Below the pieces are notes generated by a model. It saw only the letters and a program-made list of their open reading frames with translations, was not told where the DNA came from and searched no databases. From positions 1 through 51,510 of the forward strand of contig CACYHQ010000014.1 in assembly GCA_902774245.1 (NCBI GenBank): a DNA stretch of 51,510 nucleotides, given 5' to 3'. The stretch is from an uncultured bacterium (GTDB lineage Bacteria; Verrucomicrobiota; Lentisphaeria; Victivallales; UBA1829). Made by a program: the position numbers and the translations under genes. Of the stretch, positions 42,829-51,510 are shown piece after piece; position 1 is the first letter of the stretch, and each line of letters starts with the position of its first letter.

Positions 42829-43173
42829 ATGCCAAGTAAAACCGCGTTGAGAACCCGTGAAAAAGGAACCGGAACCGTCTATAAGGAAAAGAACCGGTTC
42901 TATTTGAAAATCATCATCAACGGCAAGACGAAAACGACAATGCTCCGCAGCGAGGCCGGCCCGCCCTGCACGACCAGGAAAGAAGCGGACAGGGCTGCGA
43001 ACGGAATGCGAAAGGTCCTTTTTGCTGACACCCTGGAGGAGACCGCTCATTTCGTACAGGAAGCGAAGCGCCTCAAACGGCAGTCCGGGATGCTCCTCTC
43101 GAAAGGCTGGGAAGCCTACCTCCGGCAGACCACGCGACCTGACAGCGGCGATGCGACCCTGAAGGATCCGTAA
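42829..43173 (+). pseudogene. Tyrosine integrase, truncated after the arm-binding domain
   Basis: 114 residues remain. Residues about 13-45 (GTGTVYKEKNRFYLKIIING) are the AP2-like arm-DNA-binding domain of phage-type integrases. LSKGWEAYLRQTTRPDSGDA begins the SAM-like core-binding domain, then the frame ends at a TAA at 43171. The catalytic Arg-His-Arg-Tyr domain is missing. The break near 43160 falls exactly where an ISL3-type transposase begins on the other strand. AAAGG lies eight bases before the ATG. It cannot be active alone. Confidence 0.8.
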
Positions 43174-43690
43174 CGATCGTGAAGTAACGATGACCCGAAA
43201 ACACCTGCTTTTCATCGAAGCCGAGAACGCTGGGCATTTCTTTGCCTCTGCGCTCAAGACCTCGATCAACGGCTTGCTGCATTATGGTTCCAAGCCGTTC
43301 CCAAGTGACTCCGGTAATCCTGGCGGCTGCCGTGCGGTCACATTCTTCCATGACCTGAATGCACTTGGCTTCCAGCTTATAGGTTACGTCACGGTATGGC
43401 CCGGCAAGAGGAAACACCCCCTGCTTGACTCCGTGCTCGGGACAGTCCACGCGGGGAAGTCTCACGTGAAGGAATGTCTTGCTTTCGCATGTGTCCAGAT
43501 GTTGGAAGACGCGTTCCGGCATGTGGTCGTATGTCGGCGCTTTCCGGTGGCATTCCGAACAGAGAAACGTGTATTCCTCATGTTTCAGCCATACATCCAC
43601 ACGGGAACTGTCCTCGGACATTTCCACCCTCGACACCTTCCACGGATGGGGCGGATTCAGCAGTCTTTGATAAAATGTCTCCAATGTCAT
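43073..43690 (-). pseudogene. ISL3-family transposase, N-terminal fragment
   Basis: About 178 residues (43690 to about 43160) resemble ISL3 transposases: an N-terminal zinc finger CSECHRKAP with CPEHG further on, a helix-turn-helix region (RTAAARITGVTWERLGTIMQ), and the first catalytic Asp in GFDEKQVFSGHRYFTIVTD. After this the frame continues as antisense of the integrase and has no similarity, so the DDE domain is lost. GAGGTG precedes the ATG. This marks a deletion joining two mobile remnants. Confidence 0.8.
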
Positions 43691-43738
43691 GTCTTCACCT
43701 CACACTCATAATATACTGCCGATTTGCGTTTTTGAAAG

Positions 43739-43772
43739 GGGTTGAAAAGGAATTCTTTCCTTTTTCAAGCCC
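43739..43772. repeat. Imperfect inverted repeat, possible IS end or hairpin
   Basis: GGGTTGAAAAGGAA (43739-43752) and TTTCCTTTTTCAAGCCC (43756-43772) are near-complementary, with one mismatch and one extra base. It lies just upstream of the transposase start. It could be part of the IS end, but no mate copy is seen. Confidence 0.4.
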
Positions 43773-44081
43773 GAAAGCAAATTGTACACCGGGTTCTGGC
43801 GGCTGTCAAATTCCAAACGGAATAAAAGGGAGCGAAGCGACCGGTTATGCCGGATTGGGACTTGACTGACGACAGGTTCCGGGGTATTCCGCCCTCCGAA
43901 TCCAAAACTAATATTTTGAACTCAAAATTTTCGACAAACAGTGATTTTACCCTCAAAGTTAATTGCCGCCGCCAAAAAGTTAATTGCTGTTTTTGCCACC
44001 ATTTCCACGGTTTCCAGTTAATCAGGAGCTCACCATTGACCCACAAAAAATCCCGATGCCCCTTTTTTTTCTTAGGCGGGC
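43773..44081. other. Gene-free AT-rich stretch with short direct repeats
   Basis: AAAGTTAATTGC occurs twice (about 43957-43968 and 43976-43987), a spacing seen at ends of some transposons. A GAGCGAAGCGACC string near 43821 is shared with the centre of the inverted-repeat element near 361. Open frames here have no protein-like content. It is probably IS debris. Confidence 0.4.
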
Positions 44082-44110
44082 TTGTTTTTTGCGCGTATGC
44101 GTTGTATATT
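44082..44110 (+). promoter_or_regulatory. Promoter of the giant surface-protein gene
   Basis: TTGTTT (44082-44087) and TATATT (44105-44110) are 17 bp apart. Transcription would start near 44117, giving a leader of about 47 bases that ends in GAGGTGA (44154-44160). Confidence 0.7.
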
Positions 44111-44163
44111 GTGGATAAATAATGAATGACATCATCCCCATCCCCCATGCAACGAGGTGAAAC

Positions 44164-47100
44164 ATGGCGACTCTCTCGAAACACGACACGCAGACGAACC
44201 GAACCGTAGTCCTTGATTTCAATGGCGGAATACAGGTTTACCGCAACCCCGAACTCGGACTGAATATCCCGGCACAGATCGAGCCGGGCGATTTTCCCGC
44301 CGCGCGCAGAGCCGGACTTATCTCCACGCTGAACCGTGAATACGCTTCTCAGGGCATCCGTTTCACGACTGACGCCATGCCGGGAGCATCCGCCGTTCAC
44401 ATCGGGCGCACAGACGCGTTCGATGCGTTCGGGCGTTTTCTCGGTCTCGCGGAGGGGATCGGATCGGGCGATGCCTTCGTGCTGCTGGACGATTCCGCCA
44501 GCGACGACGAGCTTGTGGACGTCATCCGTCACGAGTCGGGGCACATCCTCGGCGTGCTCGACCACAGCGGCTCGGGGCTTGCCCGATATGCGTGGAAAAG
44601 TGAGCAAACCGATTATTTCGGGGCCTATGCTTCTTATGAAAACCCGTCGGAATGGCGTCGTTATCTGAAGAGGAAAACGACCATCACGGTCACATACAAG
44701 TATCTTTCCGTCCCATCCGATCTTGATGACGTCACACTGTCATACCATACGAACGGCACGGAGGTAACCGACACGTACAGCTCCTACGGGAAACAATACA
44801 ACGAGAATTCGCAGTCCTATGTGTTTCCCAGCGCTCCCGCTACGGAGTATGTCAATGAAACATCGGTCAGAGAGGCATATCGCGACGGATCGGGGCTCAG
44901 CGTCGTCAACCTGACGGTCTATGGCTGCAACGCCTCGGGATGCTCGGTGAGCGGAACCCTGTATGTGGGTGAATCGTTCGATTCCGACTATAAAGGTATC
45001 CATGACGACTGGTGGAATCTGAACGGGGGCGATTCCTCGACGCAGAACAACTTCACATATCACCGGGGAAGCGCCACCGGATGCGAGGCCGGTCACCTCT
45101 ATGTCGACGGCTATGGAACCGCACGCCAATGCTTGGCGACCAACCTCACCGTTCAGGGGACCCTCAGTTCCACCTCGATCACTTCCCGCCTGGGAGAAAT
45201 CAATTATACGAAGGAATTGCACAATGGCCTGGCGGAAAACTGCATCGTCACCGGCGGCACGCTGTCCGTGGAACCGGGCGGCATCGCCAGGGACATCGTC
45301 GTCAGGTCGGGCAAGGTCGACATCGGAATGGATTATTTTTATCTCGTCAACTATACAGCCGATGAAGTCGCACAACGTCTTCAGGACCTCGGTTACGCCA
45401 CGGCGACCAGCCTGATCACCGAGAAGAGCAGCGTGTCCGTGCGGTATGGCGGCGAACTGCGCAACGCCACGATTGACGGTGGACTGACAGCCACGGAGGG
45501 CGCCCGGCTGAGCGGCGTCATCACGTGCAAAAGCGTCGATCTGAGCGATGTCACACCGGGGACCAATATCACGATCAAGCTCGATCTGCACGACTATGCT
45601 GTCCCGAACTACACGGAGAAAGTGGGAGAGAACACATACGTCTACTACTACGCCAACTACACCACGAAAACCATCAATCTTTCCACGGGGGAAGTGACCA
45701 AGGGCACGTTCGACAACAAGGACGGTCGTTTTGACATGAAGAACTGGGAATACACCTTCGGCGCCGACATCGGCCGCGTGGACAGTATGTCGGTCAACTC
45801 GGTCGTGGTGGACTTCGGCGGCACGGAAAAGGATTTCGACAAAGGGACCATCGGCTTTTTCTTTCCGTCGTCCGGCGGGGATATCCCGTTCCAGATGAGG
45901 AGCAACAAGAAGAATTACGAAGTCGGGTATACCTACTATACCGACGGAACCATGGAGCCCAGTTCCCTCATCTACAACGGCGACCTCTTCGGCGATGCGG
46001 CGGACGTGCTGTGGCTGGAATACGGCTGGAACGAGGAAGTCGATTACACCATAGACCTGGCGCCCATGATGACGGGCGCGACCAAGGAGCTGACCATCAC
46101 CGACACCGATACGGGCAAGGAAACCATGCTGAACACCAAGATCCAGGGAGCCACGCTCGTCGTGCCGGGCGGCAACGCGGACACCGCGGACCTGCTCGTT
46201 CAGGCGGAGGACGCCGACAAGCGCGACCACTCCTGCGATCTGGAGCTGATCGTGGTGCCGGAGACGATCCCGGTCATCGGCAAGGAAGGTACGAAAAAAT
46301 ACTCGGAGATGCTCCGGAAAGCGCAGAAGACCCACACCACGACGACGATCAAAGACGTCCTGCCGTACAACATCCATACCAAGTTCTTCGGCATGTCGTT
46401 CGACCTCACGAACATGGGCATCTCGCTGAAGGTGGACTGGACCGCACCGACCATGACCTTGAAGCTGCAGGGCAAGATGGAGTGGGCGATCGGCAAAGGC
46501 ACTGCCGGGACCGGCAAGCAGCTGAAACTCGTGGTCGACCTGTCCGGCGACAACTACGTCTCCATCACGAGCAGGGGCGGCAAGACGTACTCCTGGGACC
46601 TGGTGGGCGAGCTCAAAGTGCCGGACTTCAAGATCGGCAAGTTCGAATTTTCGAACATGTCCCTGAAGGTCAACAAGGGGCAATCCTCGTTCTCGGTCAG
46701 CGCCTATGTGAAGTTGCCGTGGATCAAGTATTCCTTCGGCGGTTCCATCGGCATCGTGGACGGATACCTGGACAGCATGTCGATCGGCGTGGACGGCCTC
46801 AACGTCCCGCTCGGATCCACGGGACTCTTCCTGCAGAAGATCGAAGGCGGCATCTCCGGGATCGCCACGGAGCTTTACCTCGCATTCAACGGCACGCTCG
46901 GGCTGACCGCGGGACCGCAGTTCAACGTGGAATATGTCGACTGGCTCGGGATCGACGCGGGAACCTACTCCCTGTGCGAAGTCACGGTGGGCGGCTCCAT
47001 TTCCACCTCCGGCGATCTTATGGGGTCCGCCCAGATCATCGTCCTCGGCGGTTTCGCTTCGGGCGGCGGTTCGGCGGAGATCAAGGGCGGCGCGCTCATC

Positions 47101-50100
47101 GTCAAAGGCAGTTTCTCGCTTCTCAACGGCTGCATCTCAATCAACGGGGTTTTCAACGCGGGTTCCGGCGAGACCTCCATATCCGGCAAGGGCAACATGA
47201 CTGTGCCGAATGAACTGGTTTTCGGCCCTCTCGCGGGCCTGGGACTGACCGTCGACGCAAAGGCTATAATCGGAAAAGACAAAGCATCCAGTTACGTGCA
47301 GGCTTCGTCGAAAGTCACCTTGCTCGGAAACGATTTCTCGGTCGGCGTCAAGTGCACCTTCGACGGCAGCATTTCCCTCCTCGGATGCACCGATCTGCTG
47401 AAGCAGGAGGAAATCAAACCCAAACGCTATCTGCGTGCTTCGAAATACTCCGTGCCCGGAGAGGGGCTGCGCGGGACCAATGAACCCTCCGCGACGGAAA
47501 CCATTACGGTATCCGGGCCCGGACTGACTCTGTTTCAAGTGAACCTGAGCGTTTCCGATGCATTCATGTCTCTGGCATACGGCGGCGCGGAATACACGCA
47601 GGATGCTATCGCGGCTGGCTTGTATGACAACATGCAGATCGTCGACGAGCTGACCGGAGTAAACTGCATCACGGTCGCCGTCCAGGACGCCGCGTCGGGC
47701 GAATGGACCCTCAACGCCTACGGCGATGCGGGCGCGACGTTCGGAGCATATTCGATTCTCTCCGGCGCGCAGACCCCTGTTCTGACCTCGGTGTCGGTCG
47801 GCACGGATGAACGGAGCGCGACGCTCCGCTACACCGCCGACCTTTCCGGCCTGACCAACGCGACACTTTCCGTCTTCCGCACGACCGCCGGAGCGACCGA
47901 ATACAACGGCTCGAAGATCGCCGAAATCGCCGCCGCCGATGCAAACGGCGTTTACGAATATGTGCTGCCGGACGAGATCGAGGGCGGGGATTATTCGTTC
48001 TACCTCATGGTGAACAGCGACGACCGCACCCCGGTCTACAGCGCGATTTCCGATGCGTACACGTTCCGCGTGCTCGACCTTGAAGCCCCCGACCAGATCC
48101 AAATCGTGAACAGCGAATGGAAGTCCTCCGGCACGGTCCTGACCTGGGACGAACCGTGGGACGACAAAGGCGTTGCCGGATATACGTTCCGTTACGCCGC
48201 CGGCGACGAGAACATGGCGGAGGTCGACGTGAAGACCAACACGTTCACATTCGACAAGGTCCCGAACGGGACATACGATTTCCAGATCGCCGCTTACGAC
48301 GAGGCCGGCAATCTCTCGGCGTGGAGCGAACAGCAGAGCTGCCTCGTGCTCACGGTCGCCAATGCGAAATACAAAGATACGACGCTGAACAAGTCCATTG
48401 AGCTTGCCGAATATGAAAGCGCCGCCGGGATCACCGCCGGGGATTTCGCGGTCACAGCCGCGGCGAACTCGCTGGTCTCCGGTTCGACGCTTGGTCACGC
48501 CGGGATCTCCGGGATCGTGGAGGACACCACGATCAACGGCACGGTCACGCTTTACGACGGCGCGCAGGGCTACGGCCTCACCGTCAACGGCGAACTGACC
48601 GTCGGCGGCCCGGAACCCGTTCCCGAGATCGACATCACGAAGCCCGTCCCGGCCGACGGCGGCGGCGAAGGCGACGAAACACAGGAAGAGGACGAATCCA
48701 CCGTGACCTTCACGGGTGCGACCGCGGACGGCATCACGGTCAAAAGCGGCGGCAAACTGACGATCGGGGCGGACGCGAAGGTGCGGAACGTCACGGTCGA
48801 AGAAGGCGGTTCGCTCGTACTGAACGACATGGCCGACTTCGACCAGATCTCGCTCGCCTGCGGGACCGGCCTGATCGTGCTCGGCGGCAAGGACAGCTCG
48901 TTCCGCCTGACCGGCGACATCTGGACGGCCGGCACGCTCAGCACCCTCCGCATGATCTCCGGCGGCGGACACAAGATCCACTTCGAGCAGTACAAGCAGA
49001 CGGCGGAATACGATTATGCCGGCACCGACTATACCACCGACTCCCACGCGCTGCTGCCCGATATGGACAAGCTCGTCGGAAAAGCGGTGGACGTGGTGAT
49101 CGATTCCAGCGTCTACGGCATCTTCAAGATCGCGGACGTCGCGGAGCATTTCGACGGCACGATCACCGTGACCGATTCGGTCGACGGGACCTCCGCCGAG
49201 GTCGGATTCGACAAGCTCATGCTCGTCGGCAACGCCCTCTGCGGCCTCAGCAAAAACAACGACGGAGTCCTGTGGCTTCAGACCGTCCGTTCGACAATCG
49301 GCACGCCGACCCTCACGGTCGAAAACGCGGACAGCGACGCCTACGACGCGGTCTATCTGAATGCGAAGGCGGCCGAGGATTCCGGCTTCGTCAGCCAGTA
49401 CACCTTCCGCTACTCGCTCAATGCGGACATGTCCGACGCGGTGACGATTACCACCCCGGGGTATTCGAGCGGGACGTCGATCAGCAAATACGACCTGGTC
49501 GACAACGCGACCTATTACGCCCAGGTATGCGTCGAGAACGACAGCGGCGTGAAGAGCCTGTGGAGCGACACGGTGAGTTTCACCGTCGTCCCGAAACTCC
49601 TGCCCGACGCCCCGACCACCCTGACCGTGTCCGGCGCGACGAACAAAGACAGCAATGCCATCACCTTCACCGCGACCGGCGTGGACGATTCGAACTACAC
49701 GGTCCGGGATTACCGGTTCCGCTACGCCGACAACCCGGAGATGGAAAACGCCATCGTCATCACCACCGGGCAGAGGCTCATCAACTACGCCTCCATTCAG
49801 AAGTCCGACATCGTGGACGGCAAGGACTACTACGTCCAGGCGGGCGTGAAGCAGAACAACGACTGGAGCTACTGGAGCGACATCGTCGTTTTCAATACGC
49901 AGGGCTGGGATTACGAAAACATCACAATCGGTCCGGAGCCGGACGGCGACTTCAACTACTTCAGCCTGAACGGAAGCAGCGCGAAGAACGTCACGGTCAT
50001 CGACGGCGGTTATTTCTACGGCGGCGGCGCGGTGGACGGCCTGACCGTCGAACAGGGCGGGTTCTTCCGCGACGACAACGCCACGGTCAGCAACGCCGTG

Positions 50101-51510
50101 GTCAACGGCGGCCGCTACTGGCTGGATTCCGGCAGCGTCACCGACATCGTCGTGAACGGCGGCGAACTCCGGCTCATGAACGGCTCGGTCAACGGCGCGA
50201 CCGTGGGCGTGAACGGCCTCATGAATCTCGACCGTTCCTCCAGCCAGCCCACCATCACCGGTACGATCCTGATCCAGGGCTCCATGTCGGTCTACTATTA
50301 CCATCCCGGCGTCTCGACCGGCGCGGCCTTCGTCTTCGATCTCGGCGCGCACGAGACGGACAAGGACAGGGCGTTCATCGACTACACCTCGCCGCTTCTG
50401 GGCACGCGCACCTTCACCGTGAAGCTCGACGACTCCCCGGAGACCGGCGATTACCGCATGGCCTTCACGCCGAATTCGGGCGAATTCTACGCCTCCCTCT
50501 CGGCTGCCGACGGCACGGATCTCGGCGTTATGGGATTCGACATGGCCCCCATCGCGTACGGCGGCCTGTATTATTCGCTCGTCGATCAGAAGGGCGTCAC
50601 GTATCTCCACGTCTCCGACACGGAGGGGCCGGCGTTCATCGGCGCCGTGAAACTCTCCAAGGGCGGGGCCTTCTACGATTCCGACACGGGATACGACGAT
50701 CTCGCGGTCTCGGACGAGGACGAATGCGATTACGTCCTGGTCGGCGAAGACGGCGCGGTGTCCTATCTCACCGTCGGAAACGGCGGTTCGGCCGACGTCT
50801 ACGGATACCTCTACGGCGCGACCGTCGGGAACGGCGGCCGGCTCACGCTCAAGGAGGGCGGCTGCGCGGCTTCCGACATCATCACGGTCGAGAACGGCGG
50901 CAACGTCACGATCGAGGGCGGCAAAGTCGAACTCGGCGCGGCGATCCACCTCGCGGGCGGCACGCTCACGGTGAACGGCGTCCTGCAGGGCCTGGAGGAC
51001 GACTCCGGCCCCTGGGGGCCCACCAACCACTGGTTCGTCTTCGAACTCGACACGTTCTCGGCGGCCCCGTCCGGCGTGATGATCTCCGACTGGTCCATGC
51101 TGCAGTGCAATCCCATGTTCACCGCCACCGTCTCGCCCGATCAGGCGGAGGGCGAATACAAGCTCGCCGGGAATGCTGCCGGGTTCACCGGCTACATCTC
51201 CTTCGGCTACGATCTCGACGACTGGACGGAATTCCTCGCCGTCGGGAATGAATGTATCTACGATGGCCAACGTTATGCGCTCGCAGTCAAGAAGGGCGTG
51301 CTCACGCTGACCGTCGGCGAAGACGTCACCGAACCGGACACGTACGTGGCGAAGGGCGACCGCGACGGCAACGGCGTCAGCGACGTCATGTTCGTCTGGA
51401 CGGGCAACACGTATGCGCACGGCTACTGGATGAACGGCACGAACGACTGGTGGAGCGCCAATGCGACCTGGATCTCGCCCGAATGGGACAACCTCGGCAG
51501 CTACGACATG
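44164..51510 (+). CDS. Giant surface protein: HExxH peptidase-like head, beta repeats, FN3-like and FG-GAP-like modules (3' end outside window)
   Basis: The frame stays open for 2449 codons to the window edge. There is no N-terminal signal peptide. Residues about 15-135 form a head with HESGHILGVLDH at 123-134, a zinc-peptidase motif (HExxHxxGxxD/H), but no Met-turn methionine follows. AIDA-type beta repeats (GGTLSVEPGG, VNGGELRLMNG style) lie at about 360-458, 1399-1579, 1919-2039 and 2159-2279. A large beta-rich region of unknown type fills 459-1100. FN3-like modules with the YTFRYA/YRFRYA and W-S motifs stand at about 1304-1400, 1716-1813 and 1814-1916. The visible end, GDRDGNGVSDVMFVW, is an FG-GAP/VCBS-like calcium motif. 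It is probably an exported adhesin or glycan-binding protease. GAGGTGA supports the start. Confidence 0.88.
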   Translation, partial: MATLSKHDTQTNRTVVLDFNGGIQVYRNPELGLNIPAQIEPGDFPAARRAGLISTLNREYASQGIRFTTDAMPGASAVHIGRTDAFDAFGRFLGLAEGIGSGDAFVLLDDSASDDELVDVIRHESGHILGVLDHSGSGLARYAWKSEQTDYFGAYASYENPSEWRRYLKRKTTITVTYKYLSVPSDLDDVTLSYHTNGTEVTDTYSSYGKQYNENSQSYVFPSAPATEYVNETSVREAYRDGSGLSVVNLTVYGCNASGCSVSGTLYVGESFDSDYKGIHDDWWNLNGGDSSTQNNFTYHRGSATGCEAGHLYVDGYGTARQCLATNLTVQGTLSSTSITSRLGEINYTKELHNGLAENCIVTGGTLSVEPGGIARDIVVRSGKVDIGMDYFYLVNYTADEVAQRLQDLGYATATSLITEKSSVSVRYGGELRNATIDGGLTATEGARLSGVITCKSVDLSDVTPGTNITIKLDLHDYAVPNYTEKVGENTYVYYYANYTTKTINLSTGEVTKGTFDNKDGRFDMKNWEYTFGADIGRVDSMSVNSVVVDFGGTEKDFDKGTIGFFFPSSGGDIPFQMRSNKKNYEVGYTYYTDGTMEPSSLIYNGDLFGDAADVLWLEYGWNEEVDYTIDLAPMMTGATKELTITDTDTGKETMLNTKIQGATLVVPGGNADTADLLVQAEDADKRDHSCDLELIVVPETIPVIGKEGTKKYSEMLRKAQKTHTTTTIKDVLPYNIHTKFFGMSFDLTNMGISLKVDWTAPTMTLKLQGKMEWAIGKGTAGTGKQLKLVVDLSGDNYVSITSRGGKTYSWDLVGELKVPDFKIGKFEFSNMSLKVNKGQSSFSVSAYVKLPWIKYSFGGSIGIVDGYLDSMSIGVDGLNVPLGSTGLFLQKIEGGISGIATELYLAFNGTLGLTAGPQFNVEYVDWLGIDAGTYSLCEVTVGGSISTSGDLMGSAQIIVLGGFASGGGSAEIKGGALIVKGSFSLLNGCISINGVFNAGSGETSISGKGNMTVPNELVFGPLAGLGLTVDAKAIIGKDKASSYVQASSKVTLLGNDFSVGVKCTFDGSISLLGCTDLLKQEEIKPKRYLRASKYSVPGEGLRGTNEPSATETITVSGPGLTLFQVNLSVSDAFMSLAYGGAEYTQDAIAAGLYDNMQIVDELTGVNCITVAVQDAASGEWTLNAYGDAGATFGAYSILSGAQTPVLTSVSVGTDERSATLRYTADLSGLTNATLSVFRTTAGATEYNGSKIAEIAAADANGVYEYVLPDEIEGGDYSFYLMVNSDDRTPVYSAISDAYTFRVLDLEAPDQIQIVNSEWKSSGTVLTWDEPWDDKGVAGYTFRYAAGDENMAEVDVKTNTFTFDKVPNGTYDFQIAAYDEAGNLSAWSEQQSCLVLTVANAKYKDTTLNKSIELAEYESAAGITAGDFAVTAAANSLVSGSTLGHAGISGIVEDTTINGTVTLYDGAQGYGLTVNGELTVGGPEPVPEIDITKPVPADGGGEGDETQEEDESTVTFTGATADGITVKSGGKLTIGADAKVRNVTVEEGGSLVLNDMADFDQISLACGTGLIVLGGKDSSFRLTGDIWTAGTLSTLRMISGGGHKIHFEQYKQTAEYDYAGTDYTTDSHALLPDMDKLVGKAVDVVIDSSVYGIFKIADVAEHFDGTITVTDSVDGTSAEVGFDKLMLVGNALCGLSKNNDGVLWLQTVRSTIGTPTLTVENADSDAYDAVYLNAKAAEDSGFVSQYTFRYSLNADMSDAVTITTPGYSSGTSISKYDLVDNATYYAQVCVENDSGVKSLWSDTVSFTVVPKLLPDAPTTLTVSGATNKDSNAITFTATGVDDSNYTVRDYRFRYADNPEMENAIVITTGQRLINYASIQKSDIVDGKDYYVQAGVKQNNDWSYWSDIVVFNTQGWDYENITIGPEPDGDFNYFSLNGSSAKNVTVIDGGYFYGGGAVDGLTVEQGGFFRDDNATVSNAVVNGGRYWLDSGSVTDIVVNGGELRLMNGSVNGATVGVNGLMNLDRSSSQPTITGTILIQGSMSVYYYHPGVSTGAAFVFDLGAHETDKDRAFIDYTSPLLGTRTFTVKLDDSPETGDYRMAFTPNSGEFYASLSAADGTDLGVMGFDMAPIAYGGLYYSLVDQKGVTYLHVSDTEGPAFIGAVKLSKGGAFYDSDTGYDDLAVSDEDECDYVLVGEDGAVSYLTVGNGGSADVYGYLYGATVGNGGRLTLKEGGCAASDIITVENGGNVTIEGGKVELGAAIHLAGGTLTVNGVLQGLEDDSGPWGPTNHWFVFELDTFSAAPSGVMISDWSMLQCNPMFTATVSPDQAEGEYKLAGNAAGFTGYISFGYDLDDWTEFLAVGNECIYDGQRYALAVKKGVLTLTVGEDVTEPDTYVAKGDRDGNGVSDVMFVWTGNTYAHGYWMNGTNDWWSANATWISPEWDNLGSYDM

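Larger units (their letters stand above)
42632..44040. mobile_element. Integration scar: tRNA fragment, integrase and IS remnants
   Basis: Bases here are clearly more AT-rich and less codon-biased than the flanks. Both recognisable genes are broken. The left border is the tRNA-Met fragment; the right border is vague and lies before the promoter of the giant surface gene. The second border of the original element is not recognised in the window. Confidence 0.55.

Noticed and set aside
43847..44122. A 91-residue frame in the scar
   Set aside because: It has unusual composition, no ribosome site, and runs through the promoter of the giant gene.
47137..51420. A 1427-codon open frame on the minus strand opposite the giant gene
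   Set aside because: It mirrors the GC-rich codon pattern of the plus-strand gene, has no ribosome site and no protein-like motifs. The plus-strand frame has repeats, motifs, promoter and ribosome site.

Overview
The window looks like a piece of a GC-rich, Gram-negative-type bacterial chromosome with AT-rich intergenic promoters. Several traits together suggest the PVC side of the tree, most likely Lentisphaerota/Victivallales. These are secreted GH30 and GH27 glycosidases with an NPCBM-type domain, a LA_2272-like surface-repeat protein, a very large adhesin-like protein with AIDA-type and FN3-type repeats, Sel1 repeats, and a stand-alone GlmU-like acetyltransferase beside glmM. The taxon is an inference from protein style only.

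Layout. (1) 1-745: the 3' end of a 5S rRNA gene, its terminator, a chain-of-hairpins repeat, and a 252-bp element bounded by 55-bp perfect inverted repeats. (2) 745-4544: a rightward run of four envelope-type genes (Sel1-repeat protein, surface-repeat protein, two membrane proteins). (3) 4545-5214: a second, inverted copy of the hairpin repeat, then rpsT leftward with a clear promoter. (4) 5297-16146: one long rightward translation operon: nusA, infB, rbfA, a DHH phosphoesterase, truB, an unknown His-rich protein, an Uup-type ABC-F ATPase and an RluA-family pseudouridine synthase. (5) 16185-24110: a secreted GH30 glycosidase, then leftward galU with a GT-C glycosyltransferase, and a heterodimeric ABC exporter. 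(6) 24208-33055: a complete recC-recB-recD operon whose probable promoter has a 17-bp palindrome at the start site. (7) 33144-40034: a secreted GH27 alpha-galactosidase, small secreted and membrane proteins, a Ca2+/cation antiporter, a HigB/HigA-type toxin-antitoxin pair running into two envelope genes, and a degenerate CobS-like membrane protein. (8) 40058-42491: a glmM and GlmU-like operon with a structured leader. (9) 42632-44080: an integration scar made of a tRNA-Met 3' fragment, a truncated tyrosine integrase, a truncated ISL3-type transposase and AT-rich remnants. (10) 44082-51510: the promoter and first 2449 codons of a giant surface protein that runs off the window. It begins with a zinc-metallopeptidase-like domain and continues with beta-repeat, FN3-type and FG-GAP/VCBS-like segments.

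How the genes fit together. The translation operon couples transcription (NusA), initiation (IF-2), 30S maturation (RbfA), RNA modification (TruB, RluA family) and ribosome rescue (Uup). galU plus the GT-C enzyme, and glmM plus the GlmU-like protein, supply activated sugars to the envelope. The secreted glycosidases and the giant adhesin-like protein suggest life among host or plant glycans. Six intergenic sites read TTGNNN-N17-TATATT, which looks like the local housekeeping promoter form.
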